Positions 34,476 through 44,745 of a DNA stretch of 64,000 nt are shown here, one piece after another. The notes under the pieces were generated by a model that saw nothing but the letters and a program-made list of their open reading frames with translations, was not told the DNA's origin and did not search any database. The DNA is from Isoperla grammatica. Taxonomy: Eukaryota; Arthropoda; Insecta; Plecoptera; Perlodidae. Numbering within the stretch: position 1 is the first letter of the stretch; each line of letters starts with the position of its first letter. The translations under genes and the position numbers were made by a program. The stretch covers positions 37,442,276 to 37,506,275 of the forward strand of contig OX246741.1 of the NCBI GenBank assembly GCA_945910005.1. Direction: 5' to 3'.

Positions 34476-35431
34476 TGTTACACCCGTATTTGACGGGAAC
34501 AATACATGTTGACCTGCATGGCCGGGCAAAGCATCTAATCGGGGTGGGCGTGGGTTGTTTTCTTCAAGAGTGGAGAATGGGTAGGATGGGCGCCACGTAA
34601 TTGAGTTTGTTGAAGGAAACCAATCACGAACAAAATCCTTCTCAATATTTTGATATTGAATATTAATATATTGTACCAAGATTATAAGATAATATAATAT
34701 AAACATAAACAACATAAACAACAAATTTTCTTGTGTTTGCACGGTAAAGTTCACTTTCACCTAGATAATAGTAATCATGTGTATACCATTGAATAATTGA
34801 CTAAGTTATGTACATTAATAATTATAGTATCGATCTTTTCGCTAATATCTATCTTGATTGTAACTGTTATTGTCTGGCTATAGATGTGACGTATCGTACT
34901 GTTGTTTACACTCGACGCGGTGACGCGCGAGTATGTGTATTGTAGGGGAGGGCTAGTTCGTCTGCTAGAAGAAGTGCTCTTCTTCTGATACTTAGCACTG
35001 AAACCAAAAAAACGGGCGTTTCAGTGTTGGGCCATTTCTTCTACACGCCAAACTTTAATAGTCTATAATTGGGCGACAGATCTTACCTTCTATCGATGAT
35101 TCGTGGAATGAACGGCGGCTGTATTGACGTGGAAACTTCTCAAATTGCTCCGATATATTTTATCGATCACAGGTAAACGAAAGTAATTCACCGAAAGTTC
35201 GAATCCACTCCTATTTTACACTGGTATATCTTTGAGTCCTCGTATAAGCCTTTGCGTAGATCGCCGCTCCACCGCGATCTGTCCTCGTGGTCGTTGGTCT
35301 GTCGAGAGAGTGACTGCTGACTGACTGGTTCCTCCCCTCGATTCGCTCTTATCAGTGTTGACGTGTAATTCATGTATAGTTCGAGGCTGGTAATTCTAAG
35401 TACACTTTGTGGCGCAAACCCTGGCGTCACA
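34476..35431 (-). repeat. 5' LTR of Gypsy copy B
   Basis: 956 bp, TG..CA termini, nearly identical to 28575-29530. It should contain the promoter and polyadenylation site for the minus-strand element. I could not place the TATA box or the R region with confidence. Confidence 0.95.
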
Positions 35432-35533
35432 ATCCTTGAGGAACTCCAGCGGAGGGGGTGATAGACGGAGATAGGTGATCTTGCACTCTCACTTGAGCAC
35501 TGTGTTCTGAGAGGAAGGATTATATGGAACGTA
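35432..35533 (-). pseudogene. Jockey-like RT, SFLSE..GVPQGS segment
   Basis: This short stretch lies between the Gypsy 5' LTR and the 3.5-kb TIR element. On the minus strand it reads SFLSEHSAQVRV, then SPSITPSAGVPQGS, which is the block before the RT catalytic box. One in-frame TAA precedes SFLSE. Both edges coincide with target-site duplications (ATCC at 35432-35435; GGAACGTA at 35526-35533). Confidence 0.88.
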
Positions 35534-36586
35534 GGGGACATCTCCGATGCCCCACTCTCCGATGCCCCACCAACCTTTTTAGTCTCCAATACCCCACTCT
35601 CCGATACCCCACCTACCTGCTCTACCGGTTTTCTAAAGCCCGTGTTACACCACGCATTTTAAGCGCACGTTCACTGCGCGGTAAATTCAAATAGTTAAAA
35701 CTACATGGTATATTGAAGTCTTCTCAAACTGATTATTGGCCTGTATAGACGTAAATTTAGTTGAATATTGTGTATAAGTACTAACTTTTCACCAAAGTCT
35801 CTCCGTATTCAAGCATATTATTCAATCTTTGTCGAGTCTAGTCTATGTTATAATAAATATTATTGGAATTAGTTCGTTTAGCTATTAGACAGGAAAATAT
35901 AATGTTTTGGCTCTTTATAAACAACTGTAGTAAAACCCAAGTTTGATTATTGATACTACCTTGTTTAAATCCTTTTCATTCGTGGCCCAACGTCAATAAA
36001 ACCCCCAAATTTTTTCAAATAATGAAAGTGTTTTTGATGATATTTCTATAAAACAGGTACTGTGAAACACAATCGAACATTGAGTCCCTATACATAACAT
36101 GTTTTATGTGTCCTACGTCCATTGTAAATAAATGGATTACTTGCATTTCAAATAACATGTCTTTGGATGGAAATGACGAGAAAAATTAAATTACATTGAT
36201 TGTTATCGACATGAGTAAAAAAATAATTATAATTACAATCTAAATATTAGATTAACAGTATTTCACATTCCAATTCTCCTTCATGTTTTTAGTTTCTTAG
36301 TTTCTAATTTTCATTTTCATTTTTGTGCGTTTTATGGGTGGATACCTGTTGCCCAAGGTAATAAATATTAGATAAATAAATATATTTTATGAATATATTT
36401 AAATAAATATTGAAAATACTATGGTGGATTGTGGCAGTCCGGTCTGGTTTCCCGGACAAATCCCGGACAAATTATCTGTATTTCCCAAGTTCGAAAGTAG
36501 CCACCATGGCTCCACCCGGCTCAACCATGAAGTCATTGAAAATGCAGCTCAAGATTAGAAGTAAGGGGTAGGGGGGACTACTTCTA

Positions 36587-36735
36587 GATGATTCTGATCC
36601 ATAACGAAGGGATATATTAATATCCTTGATATTTGACGATTCTGATCCCTAACGATGGGATATATTAATATCCTTGATTCTTGACGATTCTGTTTCCTAA
36701 TGAAGGGATATATTAATATCCTTGATTCTGACTCA
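36587..36735. repeat. Three tandem copies, about 50 bp, each with a 16-bp palindrome
   Basis: Each unit holds 'ggatatattaatatcc', a perfect 16-bp palindrome, with 'cttgat' and 'gacgattctg' between. It lies inside the 3505-bp TIR element. Confidence 0.9.
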
Positions 36736-37455
36736 CTATTATAGTATTATTAGTGTATAGCATTTTAGTTAATTGTACTTTTGCATTTAAAATCGAGTAA
36801 TTGCAATACATACCCATAACTTCTTGTTCCTAGTTCACCCCACTCAAGGCGTATTGACCCACTGACCCCCCCCCCCCTCGACCCCCTTATTCCTCGACAC
36901 ACAACGTGCGTGCATCATTATTTTGAGTCAGCTGTTGGTATTTGCAGCACAGGTGAGAACAATTTTCAAACTTGGTAAAAATATTTCATAAGAAATAACA
37001 TGGGACGATCTATTATGTCTATTTACCGTGAAAGATTTTGGTCCCCAAAAATATTGGCCGTCATTGGCATACTCGGCTACCTTTTCAGTAAATCATCTAC
37101 GTTTTGAGTGAAATATTATAACGCAAATTTTTGCAAAGTTCAGGATTGTATTCAATTATTTTTAATTTATTTATTTATTTAACGTCTATCTTATTCAGTT
37201 AAAAAACTTAGTTACAAACAATTACATAATAGTACATTTAAAAAATACATATTAAATATATAATTGTTTAAACATTCATTTAGGGTAGTATTATATTGGG
37301 GGGGAAAATCCCCTTCAATAATACAGACTAGTTTGAACACGAAACACGACTGTTCAATAGAGAATGCATTTTATAATATTTGAATTTACCGCGTGTGCTT
37401 ATTTTACGTGGTGTAGCATGGGCTTCTTGAGCAGGTATAGTAGATACAACCCCCA

Positions 37456-37975
37456 GGGGCCTCATTCCTGTACATTTGCAAACTTAACCCCGGTGTTAGT
37501 CAATAGCCAATCAGGAGTCAGCAATTGAGACGCTGATCGAGGGAAGGCATTGTTGAAAAAACGAGACGAAATAAAAACAAAAACAAACAAAAACAGTCCA
37601 ATAACCTCAAAACGTCGACAAAACACTCAATAAAACTACTTATTCACAGATCTAGGTTGTACATAATGCACTATAAATACACAAAATTGTTTGTAAACTG
37701 CAATAAACACATACAGTAACGTATCCATGAAGTGGATATTCCCAATTTAAGAATTGAAATGTGACATTTGTGAAACTATACACACGGGCATCGGCAAAAT
37801 GGCGGCATTTCCAAGTATTGTTGAGATAACTCTTCTTAACCCTACTATCAGACAGGGTCATATTGGCCTCCGAATTATGCAGGGAAGCCTGGGTAGGTGT
37901 TAACCCCGGGGTCATTTTAACATGGGGTTAGCGAGAGTTTAGAAGAGTTAAAAAAATGTACAGGAATGAGACCCC
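37456..37975. mobile_element. 520-bp TIR element (MITE) nested in the 3505-bp element
   Basis: 'ggggcctcattcctgtacat' at 37456 is matched in inverse orientation by 'atgtacaggaatgagacccc' ending at 37975. The inner 'aacttaacccc' / 'ggggtta' blocks also pair. No coding content is seen and no clear target duplication was found. Confidence 0.75.
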
Positions 37976-38107
37976 AGTTGGACACACAAATATTTTCGAG
38001 GTCTGAAAGTTGGATCGTTTGGAAAACCTTCCGACATTCCTTCCCTCGACCCATCGACCGCAAATGCCTTTCATCGGCGAGCTGTTCATAATCTTACTTA
38101 TTAATCC

Positions 38108-38814
38108 TGATGACCTGTCACAACAAATTTCATATAGAATTTAGAACAACACTTATTTCTGAATTATATGGATATTTCTACATTGCGCTATAAAGAGCTG
38201 GAAATTATAAAATTAGTGGTTTTTTATTTGTCTTTTTATGATGGATACAACCATACTTAGGCCTACTTATGAATTAATTTTAGTAGATAAATAATGTTTT
38301 TTCGTGTTTTAGAGGAAACAGTAGTCTTACAAAGACAATCAGAGGACCCGCTGCTCTAAAAAAAATATCTTTCATTTTAATTACAATCAGTTTTGGGAAT
38401 GAATGCCAACGTATGAGAAAAATGTGGGTTTTCTTTCATAAAACGGCTTCAAATTACACTACCACATTTTTTAAATTGCATTTATATTTTATACGTTTAA
38501 GGCAATAATCTAGTACAATAAAACTGATCAGTATAATAATAATCAGTGTAATAAAATTGATAATTACTTTGAGTATTGTTTGACTTTGTAACTTTCATAC
38601 TCTGATTTTCTTTGTAAGACTATAATATTATTTGCTTAAAGTGCTACATTAATGTTTTAAGTCCGGTTGTTTTCGTCATAGAAAGACAAATAAAAAAAAC
38701 TTGAGTACATAATTTCAAGCTGTTTAACGCTGTTTAACGCGATCATGAAATATACGTATAGTTCCTAAAAAAGTGTTTTTCCTATAAGATGACTTTTGTT
38801 GTGACAGGTCATCA
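38108..38814. mobile_element. 707-bp element with perfect 20-bp TIRs
   Basis: TGATGACCTGTCACAACAAA at 38108 and its exact inverse ending at 38814. The interior is AT-rich and non-coding. It is also nested within the 3505-bp element, near its right end. No target duplication is visible, so either the TIR includes it or the ends are the internal repeats of a larger unit. Confidence 0.7.
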
Positions 38815-39038
38815 TGGCTCGTCGATCGCAGGTAATTACGGTCGAGGCGAGAGGGGGGAAACCCGTACTTTGGTCAGAGGTTGGTACAAACGCTACCCGA
38901 GCCTCATGCCCTCGGGCCTGTCCAACTGCGAAATAAACGAACTGTAAGTGCGCAGGTAGATGGGGCTTCAGGTAGTGGGGTATCGGAGACTAAAAAGATT
39001 GGCGGGGTATCGGAGAGTGGGGCATCGGAGAGCGCCCC

Positions 39039-39204
39039 GGAACGTACTATCGCAAAAGGAATGTTTAACTTTAGAAGTTTGTAACAAAGACCATTGTGAC
39101 GAACTCTGTCAAATGCGCGGGAGATGTCGAGGAAAGCTGCCAGTACGCACTTGCCTTCGTTGAGAGCGCAGGAAACTTCGGTAGTCAGCGAATTAGCGGG
39201 TCGG
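39039..39204 (-). pseudogene. Jockey-like RT, palm segment with AFD motif
   Basis: The minus strand reads PANSLTTEVSCAL, then GKCVLAAFLDISRAFDRV and NGLCYKLLKLNIPFAIVR. This is the fingers/palm block with the first catalytic Asp (FLDI..AFD). The frame continues directly into SFLSEHSAQ at 35533 once the 3505-bp insert and one copy of its 8-bp duplication are set aside. At the upper side it meets SGFRP at 40512. Confidence 0.87.
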
Positions 39205-40511
39205 TAGTGGAACGCCCTGGGGGGTGAGTCTCGACGCTTTTTCCACGTGGAATGACTGCTTTCCACGCTTAATTTCGACAATCCGTAGTCTCGACGTACT
39301 TTCGATTTTTATTCCGCGTTGAAGAAAATGATTTCGATTCCTTCTACTATTTTGCTGTCGGAAGTACATTCGACTGACGAAAGTGACGTCAGAGCATCAT
39401 GTATTCCATGGAAATGGACGCATCGAAGAAAGGCAGGGCTTAAATATCGTATTACCTAGGTATATTCAGGTCAAAAGTGATTAATTAAATTAGTTATGGA
39501 TGAGTGAAGTACAATGAACTATTAAAAAGCAATAATTCTATTTTTTAATAGGCCTGGTGCCCTAGGCCTACAAACGGCCAATGAGTTTACAATTAAGATT
39601 GCAAATTTTCAGCCGAAGCCGTGGCTCAGCGGGTGCGTCCGCGCCTTGCACCAATAAATCTCGGGTTCGATTCCCGACGCATCCGTTTTTTTTTTGCTCT
39701 TATAATCTAAAGTGTTGGCACTAATAATATACAAGAATTAATATTTTTTCCTTAAAATGAAATTTCGGGTTTTTAATCGTGTTTTTGTCTACCATGTTTT
39801 GTATGCTTAGTATCTTGGGCCTTTTTACGAACGTATAATTCTCTAATTAATAAACTACGTTGTTTAATAAATAACATGTAAAACTAGTGTATTGTGTTGC
39901 CATTTGGACATGCATAATACGTGCATCAGCAATAACGGCAATAACTAATGATAATTAACGTAATAATAAGGCGTCGAAGACGAAGTAATTACCTTGCAAT
40001 TTTGACATCGATACATTTGTTCCATTTTAAATGACTGGCTCGAAACCACGCCCCTCTTTATAACGAAGCTTCTAATTGGCTAAAAAGCCGAGACATTCTG
40101 GTCCTAGCCGCTAGTGACGGAATCCTACGTGAGTTTCAATGAACGCTTCCGATAGTCGGAAACAAAACTCGAGACTACGACAATTCGGAATTGCCATTCC
40201 ATACATAGAATCAATGATATTCAACAGCTATATTAGGCTAGATCACCAGTCCCCCAACCTTCCACTCAGTAGCAAGCGTAGCGATTTGAAGCCATTTTGA
40301 AATGGGCAATTTAACTAATTTAGATCTAATTTGGACCTTTTAGTACTGCTAGCGCTGCCAATGGCAGAAAGTCGCATTAGAAACTCCTATTCCCGCCAGT
40401 GTTATTTGCCCATTTCAAGATGGCATCAAATTGACACGCTTGTGGTTTCTAGGCTGCGCATCTAAAACGTCGAAAGTTGTGTTTCCACGTGGAATTCGAG
40501 ACACACCCCCC
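39205..40511. mobile_element. About 1.3-kb TIR element inserted in the Jockey-like RT
   Basis: 'ggggggtgagtctcga' (39219) and, inverted, 'ggggggtgtgtctcga' (40511 downwards), with 'ttccacgtgga' in both ends. Subterminal 'cgtagtctcga' also occurs on both sides. GGTCGG flanks (39199-39204 and 40512-40517) may be a 6-bp target duplication, because the RT frame rejoins there (SGFRP to PANSL). If so, 14 bases before the left G run are unpaired. The element is non-coding. Confidence 0.78.
39610..39690 (+). repeat. tRNA-derived SINE head or tRNA pseudogene
   Basis: Contains a pol III box A (tggctcagcgg), a box B (ggttcgattcc) inside a fully paired T arm (tcggg/cccga) and a T9 run as terminator. The acceptor stem does not pair (aagccgtg against cgcatccg), so it is not a working tRNA. 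It lies inside the 1.3-kb TIR element. Confidence 0.65.
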
Positions 40512-41297
40512 GGTCGGAAACCTGACTACGCTTCCGGAATAATGTTTTGGGCTTCAGCAACTTTGGTCAGACGGGATTGAAAGATTCTTTCTAGCATTTT
40601 TCCAAGCAGGTTTAATAGGCTTCACCAATTCAGGTGGGACATTTTTTTCTCAATCATAACCACAATAGCAGATTTCATGGAAGGCGGAATATAAACTAGA
40701 TTTGGGCAGCCGGTAAAACGGGAGGACAAATGCCATATGAACAGGGGAGGAGCATGTTGTAGCATTATTTCAGTAATTCTGTCTTCCCCATAAGAAGAGT
40801 TTTGTCCTTTGTGGATAGCCGCTGATACTTCTGTCGGGGTGATTGTCTCCATCAGCTCGGGATGCGCGATGCCCTGATTAGGGATCGGATTGAAGGAGGA
40901 GAGAAGAGGTTAACATCTGGAAATGTATCTGTCGACTTTTGCACGGAAATTATTATCAAAAAGAGGGTCTTCGAGGAAGTAGTGAATTGATTCAAGACTA
41001 TTGGCGAATGCGTCCGCCGCCTTCTCTTCTGGCGTACAGTGCACCACTCCGTTGATGAAAAGAGGATACATTTTCCGAGACTTTTGCCCAGTAAGACATT
41101 GAAATTTGTGCCAGAATGACTTGCCGTCGGAGAAATTTAAAGACTCGCACACTGCAGTCCACTGGAGCTCGCGGTACATAATTATTCTTCTCCGTACTAG
41201 GGCGTTGAGTCTGTTCCACTCAATTTTCAAAGAGAGGGCTCGAGAAGTTTTGTAAGGGTTGTAGATCTTGCGTTTTTGGCGTATGAGGGCCCGAATA
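40512..41297 (-). pseudogene. Jockey-like RT, N-terminal part and linker
   Basis: Minus strand from 41297: IRALIRQKRKIYNPYKTSR, SFWHKFQCLTG, then TPTEVSAAIHKGQNS, MKSAIVVMIEKK, LLGKMLERIFQSRL and SGFRP. This is the region between endonuclease and RT followed by RT fingers. There are frame breaks near 40880 and 40620 and a stop before SGFRP. The endonuclease domain is not found beyond the G-rich tract at 41298-41315, so the copy is 5'-truncated, as is common for target-primed insertions. Confidence 0.85.
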
Positions 41298-41559
41298 TTA
41301 GGGGGGGGGGGGAGGGGGGAGAAAGGTGGAAGGGAAGGTATCAACAGTTTTCACAGGTACTGCTAGAGCGGGCGCTTGTTTCAGAACTGAAAGTGGATCG
41401 TCAGAAGTTTTGCGTAAGGCAAGACAATTGGACGTGTCGACCGTTTCTGGACGCGTTGATAAGCGAGCGCAACCATATATATCTACGAACTTCCTGGCGA
41501 AGGTTATCAAAGCTAATAAAAACAACGAAAAAACAATTTACAACAATATAACAATGCGC
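41298..41559. other. Unassigned sequence after a G-rich tract
   Basis: It begins with a G-rich homopurine run (41297-41330). Both strands have short open frames, but none matches a family that I recognise. Confidence 0.4.
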
Positions 41560-42165
41560 ATTGCAAACAAGTTTTCTAATTTTCATAGTGATTACACTTC
41601 CCGAAAGTTTTGAATGCTTTGCAATGTGCGTTGCTAAGAATTTTCGTTGTCATGTCGTAAAGTGTTTTCTACACGATCCGCCATCGGTACTAAAACTTAT
41701 TGACAGCAATAGAAATATAATTTCTACTTTTAATACGTACCAAGTCGCGTTTAAATTAGTATATTCGTGACCGGACAAAAATGTTTTATAATATAGACAC
41801 CTCCTACATAGCCGTTACTGTGTTACAGAAAAATATTTTCGAGTAACTTATGTGTAGCTTGGCAATACTTATCAGATCGCCATAAAATGAACACATTCGT
41901 GTGACGAAAAATCTTTATAAAAATATTGCCTTCTCACATTTTGCCGCCATTTTGTTTAAGAAAAATGTTTCAGTAACTATGGTGTAACTTTTTAACTTTT
42001 GGAACGATTTTGCCACAAAACTATACACATTCAATCCACATCGAGGCTTGTGGGTGGTTTTCAACTTGATCGGACTTTCCGTTCGATCACTACCGACATA
42101 CAGAAAAAAATCAATCAAACAGAACGAGTGCCATTAAAGTCTTATTGAGGCGTCGCTTTGCTCGC
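41560..42165 (-). repeat. Dispersed repeat family A, inverted copy
   Basis: The reverse complement of this stretch matches 19260-19960. Shared blocks include 'ggcactcgttct', 'ggactttccgttcgatc' against 'gatagcggtcaaacggaaag', 'cacagtaacggc', 'cggtcacgaatatactaatt' and 'gtagaaaacact'. It ends beside the TG microsatellite. No coding capacity is seen. Confidence 0.75.
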
Positions 42166-42229
42166 TTAATTAGATGAGCGTAGCGAAGCGGAGTGAATCT
42201 CTCCATACAACTCGATCGGCGCTTTGTCT

Positions 42230-42733
<504 letters not shown>

Positions 42734-42855
42734 TGTGCGCTAAATATTGTTCGTCGCGCACAGGTCAAACAACTTGACGTATTTGGCTGAAATTCTCGGT
42801 CAACATTTGTGACAACTAAACTCGATGCTGTTAACATAACCAGCAATATTCGTTA

Positions 42856-43543
42856 AGATGCCAACCTACAAAAAATTAATAACTGAAATACAAAAATTGA
42901 TTATTTATTTAATTAAATATAATAACTTACACACGGATTTAAATGATGATGATGATGGTTCACTTATAGGTTCACAAAAAATAGTTTCAAAATTGTAAGT
43001 TTATCCGCCATGTTATAAAAAAATATTGTTTATTTACGACCATTAAAACTTGACTTTTACAGTGTTTCACCGATATAATTCGCATTTGCATACTATTGCA
43101 GTTAGATACACATAGTATACAACAAACATAGCGTACGCAATCATAACTTTCTCAACATTATTTTATATCTCGATAGCTGTCATAGAATGGCTACAATGAC
43201 GTAAGATGCCAACCTTAGCAAAATTAATTACTGAAAGACATTTCTTTTTTATTAAATTAATGTACTTAAAACTTACACACGGATATAAATGATGCTTTGT
43301 ATGTAGGTCCCCATCAATAGTACCAACACTCGACAAATGTTTAAAATTGTAGCTTCAACCGCCATGTTATAAAAAATATTGTTTTTTTTTATGGTAATAT
43401 TTATCTTAATTTTTACAGAGTTCCACCAATATGATTCGCATTAGACTATTGAAGTTAGATGCACATAGTACGCAGCCGAAATGGCGTGAGCATTCAGATC
43501 TTTTTAACTTTGTATTTGAAATTTCGATAGCTGTCATAGAATG
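42856..43543. repeat. Tandem duplication, unit about 349 bp, cut by assembly gap
   Basis: 'agatgccaacct' starts at 42856 and again at 43205. Both copies run through 'cttacacacggat', 'gccatgttataaaaa', 'ttttacag.gtt.caccgatat' and 'gatagctgtcatagaatg'. The second copy ends exactly at the N run, so the array may be longer in the genome. Confidence 0.85.
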
Positions 43544-43743
43544 NNNNNNNNNNNNNNNNNNNNNNNNNNNNNNNNNNNNNNNNNNNNNNNNNNNNNNNNN
43601 NNNNNNNNNNNNNNNNNNNNNNNNNNNNNNNNNNNNNNNNNNNNNNNNNNNNNNNNNNNNNNNNNNNNNNNNNNNNNNNNNNNNNNNNNNNNNNNNNNNN
43701 NNNNNNNNNNNNNNNNNNNNNNNNNNNNNNNNNNNNNNNNNNN
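43544..43743. other. Assembly gap (200 N)
   Basis: Exactly 200 undefined bases, the round length typical of an estimated scaffold gap. It lies between two tandem arrays, which probably caused the break. Confidence 0.99.
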
Positions 43744-43872
43744 AGATATTGTGTGATGTCCTCGCCAGCCCCCCCCCCCCCCACAGCCTCGATCCGGATG
43801 CGATAGTTTGAAGCTCCGCCCACCCCTAACTTTAATATACCAGTATTTATTATTATTAATGTCAGGATTTAA

Positions 43873-44745
43873 GGATATGTTTTGGGTGTTAAGCGCGTGC
43901 ACGTGTGAAAATAAAAAGCGGCCCTTTTTGGGACAAAATGGCGTCTGATCGGTAAACGCCCCCTAATATTCCGTCTTACTCTTCACAATTCCTATTTGGG
44001 ACACTTATCTCTACAAAATGGCGTTTACTCCATTCATGTACCTTATGAGGGGAACCTTGGGCCTTTTTGGGCCCCTTTTGAGGGCGTCTGGCGAGGACAA
44101 TAACCCAAAATTTCTTTAAAATGTATGTTTTTCTACGTCTCGAGACATTTCCGGATATGTTTTGAGTGTTTAAGCGCATGCATGTGCGAAAATAAAAAAT
44201 GGACCAATTGGGTAAAATGGCGTCTGATCGGTAAACGCCCCCTAATATCCCGTCTTACTCTCGAATTCTATTTGGGACACTTATCTCTACAAAATGGCGT
44301 TTACTCCATTCATGTACCTTATGAGGGGAACCTTGGCCTTTTTGGGCCCCTTTTGAGGCGTCTGGCGAGGACAATAACCCAAAATTTCTTTAAAATTTAT
44401 GTTTTTTCTACGTCTCGAGACATTTCGGATATGTTTTTGAGTGTTTAAGCGCATGCATGTGCGAAAATAAAAAATGGCCCTTTTTGGGTAAAATGGCGTC
44501 TGATCGGTAAACGCCCCCCTAATATCCCGTCTAACTCTTCGAATTCCTATTTGGGACACTTATCTCTACAAAATGGCGTTTACTCCATCCATGTACCTTA
44601 TGAGGGGAACTTTGGGCCTTTTTTCGGCTTTTTTGGCCCCCTGTGGGGCCTAAAAGCCCCCACGTTGAGGAGTAAGACGCGCGTTTTGTTAGTAGAGTAG
44701 TTTTTCCGCCTCCTATTTCAAAAGTCAAAACATATGTACCTTATG
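43873..44745. repeat. Tandem array, unit about 277 bp, about three copies
   Basis: 'ggatatgttttg' starts at 43873, 44153 and 44427. Units contain 'aaaatggcgtctgatcggta', 'aaatggcgtttactcca' and 'gtaccttatgaggggaac'. The last copy diverges after 44620. Short minus-strand frames over it repeat each other and are not genes. Confidence 0.9.

Larger units (their letters stand above)
28575..35431 (-). mobile_element. Complete Gypsy LTR retrotransposon (copy B), two stops in pol
   Basis: The element is 6857 bp with two 956-bp LTRs (28575-29530 and 34476-35431). Each begins TGTGACGCC and ends in ..TAACA on the minus strand. The target-site duplication is ATCC (28571-28574 and 35432-35435). A tRNA-Lys type primer site and a polypurine tract sit at the expected places. 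Gag and pol lie between. Only one LTR difference was noticed by eye (G at about 28936 versus T at about 34837), so the insertion is young. It sits inside the GVPQGS motif of a Jockey-like RT. No envelope gene is seen. Confidence 0.96.
35534..39038. mobile_element. 3505-bp TIR DNA element with 8-bp target duplication
   Basis: The termini are inverted: 'ggggacatctccgatgcccc' at 35534 and, read from the other end, 'ggggcgctctccgatgcccc'. The similarity continues through 'actctccgat', 'tttttagtctcc' and 'ataccccactctcc'-like blocks for about 70 bp. The flanks GGAACGTA (35526-35533 and 39039-39046) are a perfect 8-bp duplication, and the interrupted RT frame rejoins across it. The TIRs contain a small internal repeat, 'tccgatgccccactc'. 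No transposase is encoded, so it is non-autonomous. An 8-bp duplication is compatible with hAT-, Merlin- or P-like transposases; the GGGG terminus does not decide between them. Confidence 0.92.
27536..41297 (-). mobile_element. Jockey-like non-LTR element split by three insertions
   Basis: Reverse transcriptase pieces on the minus strand occur in correct order from 41297 down to 27536: upstream linker, fingers, palm, GVPQGS, FAD-, then thumb. They are interrupted by a TIR element (39205-40511), a second TIR element (35534-39038) and a complete Gypsy element (28575-35431). Removing each insert restores contiguous frame at the junction. The 3' side ends in an AT-rich tail near 27536-27560 that reads CAATAAATAAATC on the minus strand. 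The 5' side ends at a G-rich tract near 41297. The element itself is about 2.1 kb and dead, with several stops. Confidence 0.85.

Noticed and set aside
41276..41613. Protein-coding gene in overlapping frames
   Set aside because: Short frames on both strands without recognisable motifs; flanked by a homopurine run and a dispersed repeat.
43431..43902. Open frames across the N gap
   Set aside because: Unknown residues make up most of them.
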